Assembly: GCA_028875955.1 (NCBI GenBank)
Contig: JAGWTX010000069.1
Location: forward strand, 1 to 8,719
Direction of reading: 5' to 3'
Length of the DNA stretch: 8,719 nt
From: Bacteroidota bacterium
GTDB taxonomy: Bacteria; Bacteroidota; Bacteroidia; Chitinophagales; Chitinophagaceae
In this document: in pieces, positions 1-4,689 of the stretch
How positions within the stretch are numbered: position 1 is the stretch's first letter
Layout of the letters: each line of letters opens with the position of its first letter
Made by a program: the position numbers and the translations under genes
Notes under the pieces: generated by a model
Seen by the model: the letters and a program-made list of their open reading frames with translations, nothing else
Told to the model about the DNA's origin: nothing
The model's database searches: none

Positions 1-823
1 AAAGAATTTTATCCAGTTTGAGAAACAAGGTATCTGAATCAAACTCACTGTTACAGCCGTTTCCGGTTGCAAGGCTGATGCCGATCGGTACCGGTCCACC
101 GGATATGCTGAAATCACTTCCGTCAGCGGCGATGCTTTTGCAATTGATTTTTTTATTCAGTATCACCACCATTTCCGACCCATCGCAAACAGCATAGGTT
201 TTTATCACGGCAGGTACAACCGGGTTTACAATACTGGCCGTTCCACCCTGCTGTCCGCTTGGGAATGCAAGGGTATATCCGCTTTGGGTAGCGCCGTCAA
301 AATGACTGACCAGCAAGATATAATCATGCCCTGCAATAATATTCGGAAGAGTGCTAAAGGTGGAAACACCCTGGGATGGTGAGGAAGCACATTCAAATTT
401 GTTTTTAGCCGTTGATGAAGTACCGGTGATTCCGGAAGACCCTGACCAGTTTGCAGAAACGATAAGGGAAGGATCTGAATATACATCATCGGGCAGACGG
501 CCGGTGATATCAAATAGCTCCCAGTCATAATCATCTCCCAGATTTTTGGGTGTGATCACAAACCCCAAAGTGCCACTTACATAACAGGTAAATTTATACC
601 AGAAAGGATTTACATCTGTATAGGCTCCGCCGGCAGCAGAACAGGGTGTCGGAATTTTTTTGCCCCCGCATATCGGAACCGAAGACTGTGTAAAGGTATT
701 CGTACCGCAAACAGGAAAGGCTGTAGAAGGGGTTTGCCCCTGGGTTGAGCAGGATTGTGTCCAACCAGTTTTTGTCAGGATCAAGATGAAACAGACCAGC
801 AGAAATGATACAACCCTTTGCAT
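1..823 (-). CDS. Secreted large surface protein, N-terminal part (C-terminus outside window)
   Basis: The frame is open from an ATG at 823 to the left edge (274 codons plus one base, no stop), so only the N-terminal part is present. Residues 1 to about 23 form a signal peptide: a short MQR n-region, a hydrophobic core (VVSFLLVCFILIL) and a likely cleavage near GWTQS. The mature protein is rich in Cys, Gly, Ser and Thr, with a Cys-containing start (CSTQGQTPSTAFPVCG), then NPFWYKFTC and GDDYDWELFDITGR, and later a beta-rich stretch (CDGSEMVVILNKKINCKSI) resembling an Ig-like domain. From memory, this layout is typical of long Bacteroidota surface proteins that end in gliding-motility or type IX secretion sorting domains. 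That C-terminus cannot be seen here, so export by type IX is inference. It lies 120 bases downstream of ogt on the same strand and probably has its own promoter. Substrate or ligand is unknown. Confidence 0.8.
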   Translation of the reverse strand, partial: MQRVVSFLLVCFILILTKTGWTQSCSTQGQTPSTAFPVCGTNTFTQSSVPICGGKKIPTPCSAAGGAYTDVNPFWYKFTCYVSGTLGFVITPKNLGDDYDWELFDITGRLPDDVYSDPSLIVSANWSGSSGITGTSSTAKNKFECASSPSQGVSTFSTLPNIIAGHDYILLVSHFDGATQSGYTLAFPSGQQGGTASIVNPVVPAVIKTYAVCDGSEMVVILNKKINCKSIAADGSDFSISGGPVPIGISLATGNGCNSEFDSDTLFLKLDKIL

Positions 824-851
824 GTTGTAAAAATATTGGATTAGGTCGCTG

Positions 852-872
852 TTTGTAAAAGGTTTTTACAAA
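852..872. repeat. Perfect inverted repeat, 9-bp arms, upstream of the secreted protein
   Basis: The arms TTTGTAAAA (852-860) and TTTTACAAA (864-872) are perfect reverse complements around a 3-base GGT spacer. The site lies 29 bases upstream of the secreted protein's ATG (823) and well past the ogt stop. It lacks the GC-rich stem and following T-run of an intrinsic terminator, so an operator for a dimeric regulator is the more natural reading. It overlaps a TTTATTTG box on the minus strand (complement of 869-876), one mismatch from the Bacteroidota -7 consensus TAnnTTTG. A regulator bound here would cover the start of transcription. The function is inferred. Confidence 0.5.
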
Positions 873-943
873 TAAATGTTAATAGCGGTTACTTATCTGA
901 AATAATCGGGTAGGAAAGCCAAAGGATCAATCTCGGTTTCTGT

Positions 944-1441
944 TTAGAAAAGGGTTTGCACCCCATGGGCGATTTTAAATTCATGGCCCAGTAACCATTT
1001 TTTCCGCCATTTCCCACCCGAATAGCCAACGAGCGAACGGTCACTTCCGATCACCCTGTGACAGGGTACCATGATGGCGATATTATTTTTCCCGTTAGAA
1101 CTGGCAGCAGCCCGAATCACTTTCGGATCGCCAAGTCTTTTTGCCAGATCCATATAACTGATGGTTTTACCATAAGGGATCTCCATCAATTCACCCCAGA
1201 CCCGGTTCTGGAACGCTGTACCTTCCTGGTGAACAGGAAGGTCGAATGTTCTTCGCTTGCCATGAAAATATTCGATGAGTTGTTCCGTGCACTGGTGCAT
1301 GATCTCTGAAATGCCGGGTTCTCCATAGGTCAGCTGATCCTGGTTGTCTACAAAACTGAGCTCACCGATATACTGATCGGTGCCCCCGATTTTTAACAGG
1401 CCAATGGGACTCTCATAATATGTGTAATGCAGCTCGCTCAT
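944..1441 (-). CDS. ogt: Methylated-DNA--protein-cysteine S-methyltransferase
   Basis: This is a suicide DNA repair enzyme that moves the alkyl group from O6-alkylguanine (and O4-alkylthymine) onto its own cysteine. The 165-aa protein has the usual Ogt length. It has an N-terminal ribonuclease-H-like part (about 1-70) and a C-terminal DNA-binding catalytic domain (about 75-155). The active-site motif PCHRV is at 126-130 with nucleophile Cys127. The likely DNA-inserting arginine is Arg110, and the downstream VGYSGG and WLLGHE segments match the family. The segment before the active site reads RAAASSNGKNN where most relatives have AVG and NP, a mild deviation. The ATG (1441-1439) overlaps the csaA stop by one base (TAATG), indicating translational coupling in a csaA-ogt operon. 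No Ada-type Zn or AraC domain is present, so it is a stand-alone repair protein and not the Ada regulator. Confidence 0.95.
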   Translation of the reverse strand: MSELHYTYYESPIGLLKIGGTDQYIGELSFVDNQDQLTYGEPGISEIMHQCTEQLIEYFHGKRRTFDLPVHQEGTAFQNRVWGELMEIPYGKTISYMDLAKRLGDPKVIRAAASSNGKNNIAIMVPCHRVIGSDRSLVGYSGGKWRKKWLLGHEFKIAHGVQTLF

Positions 1442-1770
1442 TAACCGATTTTTTGTCCGTTGGTGACTGCTTTATCCGGACGAATTAAAATTACCTGATT
1501 ATTCTCATCATATACACCCAGAACCAAACATTCACTAAAAAAGTTGGCGATTTGTTTTGGTGGAAAGTTTACTACCGCTATTACCTGGCATCCGATCAGT
1601 TCCCCGGGTTGGTAATGGTGGGTGATTTGTGCTGAGGATTGCTTAATGCCCAGTGGCCCGAAATCGATGGTTAATTGATAGGCAGGTTTCTTTGCTTGGG
1701 GGAATTCCGTAATTTTAAGGACTGTGCCTGTCCGGATATCTATTTTTTCAAAATCGTCCCAGGTGAGCAT
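1441..1770 (-). CDS. csaA: CsaA-type tRNA-binding / chaperone-like protein
   Basis: This is a 109-aa single-domain OB-fold protein of the CsaA/EMAP-II tRNA-binding family. It matches Bacillus CsaA almost throughout: DDFEKIDIRTGTV at the N-terminus, then IDFGPLGIKQSSAQIT, QVIAVVNFPPKQIA and a C-terminal PDKAVTNGQKIG. Members are homodimers that bind tRNA, and in Bacillus CsaA has been described as having export-related chaperone activity. The role here is therefore RNA binding or chaperoning by homology. The frame can be extended to a TTG at 1791, but the ATG at 1770 gives the family-standard N-terminus, so I chose it. The gene is first in a two-gene unit with ogt and is divergent from osmC. 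A perfect TAGATTTG box lies 18 bases upstream of the chosen start. Confidence 0.93.
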   Translation of the reverse strand: MLTWDDFEKIDIRTGTVLKITEFPQAKKPAYQLTIDFGPLGIKQSSAQITHHYQPGELIGCQVIAVVNFPPKQIANFFSECLVLGVYDENNQVILIRPDKAVTNGQKIG

Positions 1771-1788
1771 AACCGTAAAAACTTTTAT

Positions 1789-1796
1789 CAAATCTA
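1789..1796 (-). promoter_or_regulatory. Candidate -7 promoter element for csaA-ogt
   Basis: The minus strand reads TAGATTTG here, a perfect match to the Bacteroidota -7 consensus TAnnTTTG. It would start transcription roughly 10 bases upstream of the csaA ATG at 1770. A matching -33 TTTG at ideal spacing is not evident; the nearest TTG is about 25 bases away, inside osmC. It also argues against translation from the TTG at 1791, which would lie within the promoter. Confidence 0.35.
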
Positions 1797-1808
1797 AATG
1801 AAATACTT

Positions 1809-2219
1809 ATGAAACGTACAGCAACTGCTATTTGGAATGGTTCCGGTAAGGAAGGCAATGGTACCCTCAGTACCCAAAGCACCGTATTGACGCAAACCCA
1901 GTATTCCTATAATTCCCGTTTTGAGAATGGGGTGGGTACCAACCCGGAAGAATTGATCGCCGCCGCCCATGCCGGTTGTTTTACCATGAAACTTTCCTTT
2001 GTTCTGGGTGCTGCGGGTTTTACCCCCGAAGTGCTGGAAACCAGTTGTGCGATTTCATTGGAAGCAGGTGTCATCACCCGATCTGAACTGGTGGTGAATG
2101 CAAAAGTTCCGGGTATCAGTGCTGAGAAATTCCAGGAATGTGCCGCAGATGCAAAAGCAAACTGCCCGGTAAGTAAGATCCTGCAGATGGATATTACCCT
2201 GGAAGCCCATTTGCTGTAA
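1809..2219 (+). CDS. osmC: OsmC family peroxiredoxin (organic hydroperoxide reductase)
   Basis: This is a thiol peroxidase of the OsmC/Ohr superfamily that reduces organic hydroperoxides and hydrogen peroxide in the cytoplasm. Its 136 aa match E. coli OsmC in length and sequence: an N-terminal KGxGTxST-like strand region (WNGSGKEGNGTLST), SRFENGVGTNPEELIAAAHAGCF around the peroxidatic Cys57, and CPVSK with the resolving Cys119. Arg37 and Glu48 are the residues expected to support the active-site thiolate. The GTNPEELIAAAHAGCF form points to the OsmC branch, not Ohr. The ATG at 1809 is only 38 bases from the divergent csaA start, so its promoter must overlap the csaA 5' region. I see no clear -7 box for it on the plus strand. 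Two modest dyads follow the stop, but neither is a convincing intrinsic terminator. Confidence 0.95.
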   Translation: MKRTATAIWNGSGKEGNGTLSTQSTVLTQTQYSYNSRFENGVGTNPEELIAAAHAGCFTMKLSFVLGAAGFTPEVLETSCAISLEAGVITRSELVVNAKVPGISAEKFQECAADAKANCPVSKILQMDITLEAHLL

Positions 2220-2230
2220 TTGTTTTTGTC

Positions 2231-2292
2231 AGCCGGCCATCGGCTCACTAGAAGCTAACTTATTCAAATTCTCCCTCACTGACAGTGATGGG
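2231..2292. repeat. Two short hairpins in the osmC / SirB1-like convergent gap
   Basis: The 153-base gap 2220-2372 separates convergent osmC and the SirB1-like gene and holds no supportable gene. It contains AGCCG/CGGCT (2231-2235 and 2241-2245, 5-base loop). It also contains TCACT/AGTGA (2276-2280 and 2284-2288), extended by CCC/GGG with one bulged base (2273-2292). Both are positioned to act as 3'-end structures, but neither has a T-run on the correct side, so a termination role is only inferred. Confidence 0.3.
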
Positions 2293-2372
2293 GGATCCTG
2301 TTTCTGTACAATGAATGGGAAGAGGGTCTCCAATGTTTTCTTCAATGGATGGGCCGATTTTTTCGATACATT

Positions 2373-3245
2373 TTACTGGTCCAGCAGGTCGGCCAGTGCA
2401 AGCAGCTCTTTTTGCTTGTATGCATTATGCGGAAGATCAAAACACTTGGCGGTTTCTTCCAGCAGCACCTGTATGATCCTGATATGTGACTGCGGTTTGA
2501 AATAGGAGGGGGTAGGCGGAACAGAGATTCTTTTGAAATAATTCTCCACATCCTTGTGCGAGAATGCCTGACCCGTTGTGGCATCTACATAAAAATGGAT
2601 CTTATCCTGGGGATGCCCAGCATAAGTGGCGGCCTCATAATCGGAATGATAAAATGCGATGATGCATTGCTTGGGGATGTTGATGATTTTGGCATTGATA
2701 TCCAGCAGGTCGCACATGACCTGGTATAAGATTCCATTGGCCAATGCATTCCCTTTTTTGCTTTCCAGCACTTTATGAATAAAAAATTCATCGGGGTTCT
2801 CATAATTGACTTCAACCCCTTTTAGTTTGTAATAGTTGTAGATGATACTGGACATGACATTGGCCTGTTCCAGTGGCGTGAGAAAACTGTTCAGCTCCAG
2901 CCAGATATTCCTGCGGATCTTTTCCACATCCTGCAAAACCGGCGTGCTGAGCAAATCGGGATATTGAAATTTTGCCACCAGCAGGGCACCTACCAGGAGA
3001 TCATGATAGGCACTGTCGCGCCATTCGATCAGATCATGCTCCAAATCGGTAAAATGCAGATGATGTATGATCATTTCGATCCTTTCCTGCACGTCTTCGC
3101 TCAGGGTGGTTTCCCATAAATGCTCCAGGTTGGGAATGATATTCTTACCATACGCAACGATCTTTTCCGACACGGTAGAATACACTTCCTCATCGGGGTC
3201 ATCTATCAGTGTAAACAACGCATTGATCTCTCTGGTTTCCTGCAT
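2373..3245 (-). CDS. SirB1 / transglutaminase-like superfamily protein
   Basis: A 290-aa cytoplasmic protein without signal peptide or membrane segment. Residues 1 to about 75 are helical and HEAT-like (INALFTLIDDPDEEVYSTVSEKI, then HLWETTLSEDVQERIEMI). Residues about 80-240 resemble the SirB1 (transglutaminase-like core 2) domain: FLTPLEQANVMSSIIYNYYKLKGV, then the hallmark VLESKKGNALANGILYQVMC (159-178), then HFYVDATTGQAF (218-229). Typical SirB1 proteins have GNP and PGHF here; this one has GNA and PKQC (191-194), so transglutaminase or protease chemistry is doubtful. The biochemical role of the family is not established to my knowledge. The frame can be extended to a GTG at 3296, but the ATG at 3245 starts the recognisable sequence, and the extra upstream stretch contains a perfect palindrome. 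It is monocistronic and divergent from the desaturase. Confidence 0.75.
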   Translation of the reverse strand: MQETREINALFTLIDDPDEEVYSTVSEKIVAYGKNIIPNLEHLWETTLSEDVQERIEMIIHHLHFTDLEHDLIEWRDSAYHDLLVGALLVAKFQYPDLLSTPVLQDVEKIRRNIWLELNSFLTPLEQANVMSSIIYNYYKLKGVEVNYENPDEFFIHKVLESKKGNALANGILYQVMCDLLDINAKIINIPKQCIIAFYHSDYEAATYAGHPQDKIHFYVDATTGQAFSHKDVENYFKRISVPPTPSYFKPQSHIRIIQVLLEETAKCFDLPHNAYKQKELLALADLLDQ

Positions 3246-3271
3246 ATTTTTTGATCCAACAGCGGGGTAAA

Positions 3272-3286
3272 GGGGAACGGTTCCCC
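3272..3286. repeat. Perfect inverted repeat, 7-bp GC-rich arms, before the SirB1-like gene
   Basis: GGGGAAC (3272-3278) and GTTCCCC (3280-3286) are perfect arms around a single base. The site is 26 bases upstream of the ATG at 3245. A one-base loop is too tight for an RNA hairpin without opening inner pairs, so a DNA operator is as likely as a 5'-leader stem. It would be coding only if the GTG at 3296 were the true start. Confidence 0.45.
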
Positions 3287-3310
3287 ATCTATTCACCTTG
3301 GTATCAGGAT

Positions 3311-3318
3311 CAAACTAA
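3311..3318 (-). promoter_or_regulatory. Weak candidate -7 element for the SirB1-like gene
   Basis: The minus strand reads TTAGTTTG, one mismatch from TAnnTTTG. No -33 TTTG at good spacing is evident. If used, it would give a leader of about 60 bases carrying the palindrome at 3272-3286 and a start at the ATG at 3245. Confidence 0.22.
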
Positions 3319-3349
3319 ATTAAATTTTTGTTAGGATGGAAGACTAAGT

Positions 3350-3378
3350 TATCCCACAGGTGTGGAAATATGGGGATA
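3350..3378. repeat. Nested dyad in the divergent SirB1-like / desaturase intergenic region
   Basis: An inner palindrome CCACA-GG-TGTGG (3354-3365) lies within an outer pair TATCCC (3350-3355) and GGGATA (3373-3378). The two overlap at CC, so they are alternative rather than coaxial stems. It sits about 105 bases upstream of the SirB1-like start and about 120 bases upstream of the desaturase start, a natural place for a shared regulator site. TTATCCCACA inside it resembles a DnaA box with one inserted base. The rest of the 252-base gap holds the promoter elements and AT-rich sequence, with no gene seen. Confidence 0.35.
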
Positions 3379-3470
3379 CAAATGAATAATAATATCACTA
3401 TATATACGTTACGCAGTCAGGGGCTCGCAATATTTTACCGAATTAACACCCATATAAACCCTTATTTTGG

Positions 3471-3478
3471 TACCTTTG
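3471..3478 (+). promoter_or_regulatory. Candidate -7 promoter element for the desaturase
   Basis: TACCTTTG is a perfect match to the Bacteroidota TAnnTTTG consensus, followed by C as is common. It lies 19 bases before the desaturase ATG, implying a very short leader. The -33 element is unclear; the closest candidate is TTAACA at 3442-3447, at slightly long spacing. Confidence 0.45.
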
Positions 3479-3497
3479 CCTATTATTTATTTTAACG

Positions 3498-4583
3498 ATG
3501 CTTATGTCCGAGTTCGTAGTACCCAAATTCCCCGCTGTTCACAAATCACTGCATACAGATCTCAAAAAAAGAGTGCAATCCTATTTTGATGAACGTGGTA
3601 TTGATGCCACAGGTAATCCCAGACTTTTCACCAAAGCCATCATCATGGTTATCGGCTTTGTACTGGTGTATATTCATTTACTGGTATGGACCCCCGTCTG
3701 GTACCTGGCCATTGCAGAATCCGTAGTGCTGGGCGGGCTGGTTGCTGCCATCGGGTTTAATGTTATGCATGATGGAAGCCATGGTAGTTTCAGCACCAAC
3801 AAGATCATCAACCGAATTGCGGCCTCCTCCATCAGTTTACTGGGCGCCAACCATTTCATGTGGAATATGAAACATAATATGATTCACCACAGTTTCACCA
3901 ATATTGATGGGGTTGATGATGATATTGAGATCGGGATACTCATGCGTATGGCGCCCACCCAAAAGCGCTACAAAATGCACCGTTTTCAGCATTTCTATTT
4001 CTGGTTCCTCTACATGCTATTGTATGTGTTCTGGATCTTCTTCACCGATTACAAAAAATATTTTTCTCAGAAAATCGGGAATGTACCCTTAAAGAAAATG
4101 TCACTGGCAGATCATTTCGAATTCTGGGGCGTGAAAGTGTACCATGCTGCCGTTTTTATCCTGATTCCGGTTCTCGCAGTCGGTTGGATCAGCTGGCTGA
4201 TCGGTTTCCTGACGATGAGCCTGGTAGCCGGTTTTGTTCTGAGTATCGTATTCCAGCTGGCGCATACCGTTGAACATACCGAATTCCCGGTTGCAGATGT
4301 TGAGACCCATAAAATGCCCGATGAATTTGCGGCTCACCAGATCAAAACCACCGCCAATTTTGCTACCCGGAATAAACTGGTTAGCTGGCTGGTAGGGGGA
4401 TTGAATTTTCAGATTGAACACCATTTGTTTCCCAAGGTATCACACGTACATTATCCAGCCATCAGCGAAATCGTTCGTTCGGTTTGCCGTGAATACCAGT
4501 TGCAATACATCGAATACCCTACCATGCGGAAAGCCGTTTGGGCGCATGTCCGATTCCTGAGACAGATGGGTAGAAAAGATTAA
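3498..4583 (+). CDS. Membrane fatty acid (acyl-CoA/acyl-lipid) desaturase
   Basis: An integral-membrane di-iron desaturase that introduces a double bond into fatty acyl chains, using oxygen and an electron donor, at the cytoplasmic membrane. Three histidine boxes are present: HDGSH (91-95), HNMIHH (126-131) and QIEHH (305-309). An extra HTVEH (256-260) follows the last membrane hairpin. Glutamine at the start of box 3 is the form seen in front-end (delta-5/delta-6, linoleoyl-CoA type) desaturases, but no cytochrome b5 domain is fused, so an external donor is needed. Hydrophobic stretches lie near 47-64, 66-88, 166-183 and 217-254, matching the usual four-helix layout. The 361-aa length fits the family. 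Translation could start at the ATG at 3498 or at 3504; I kept the first. It stands alone, with a -7 box just upstream and a strong terminator downstream. Regiospecificity cannot be read from sequence. Confidence 0.93.
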   Translation: MLMSEFVVPKFPAVHKSLHTDLKKRVQSYFDERGIDATGNPRLFTKAIIMVIGFVLVYIHLLVWTPVWYLAIAESVVLGGLVAAIGFNVMHDGSHGSFSTNKIINRIAASSISLLGANHFMWNMKHNMIHHSFTNIDGVDDDIEIGILMRMAPTQKRYKMHRFQHFYFWFLYMLLYVFWIFFTDYKKYFSQKIGNVPLKKMSLADHFEFWGVKVYHAAVFILIPVLAVGWISWLIGFLTMSLVAGFVLSIVFQLAHTVEHTEFPVADVETHKMPDEFAAHQIKTTANFATRNKLVSWLVGGLNFQIEHHLFPKVSHVHYPAISEIVRSVCREYQLQYIEYPTMRKAVWAHVRFLRQMGRKD

Positions 4584-4619
4584 TCAGAAAAGGCATATTG
4601 CCTGATCGGTTTGAAAATA

Positions 4620-4666
4620 AAAAAGGTCAAAAGTGAAATGAGTTACCCATCACTTTTGACCTTTTT
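4620..4666. terminator. Bidirectional intrinsic terminator between desaturase and topA
   Basis: A perfect 17-bp inverted repeat (arms 4620-4636 and 4650-4666, core GGTCAAAAGTGA/TCACTTTTGACC) has a 13-base loop. The arms begin with A5 and end with T5, so each strand gives a stem followed by a U-tract. It lies between the convergent stops at 4583 and 4690 and should end both transcripts. Confidence 0.92.
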
Positions 4667-4689
4667 AGGTATACCTGAATCGGTGGTGT

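Noticed and set aside
226..534. A 102-codon minus-strand frame within the secreted protein gene
   Set aside because: It is out of frame with the signal-peptide-bearing reading frame, which is open across the whole region and has surface-protein character.
2311..2505. Possible small plus-strand gene after osmC
   Set aside because: Most of it is antisense to the conserved end of the SirB1-like gene, and its composition (Ser/Cys rich) is that of an antisense frame.
3350..3378. Replication origin suggested by DnaA-box-like sequence
   Set aside because: Only imperfect boxes are present, with no cluster, no dnaA/dnaN neighbours and no clear unwinding element; a regulatory dyad is more economical.
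4590..4602. Short dyad AGGCA/TGCCT just after the desaturase stop
   Set aside because: Five-base arms with no T-run; the 17-bp terminator immediately downstream explains the region.
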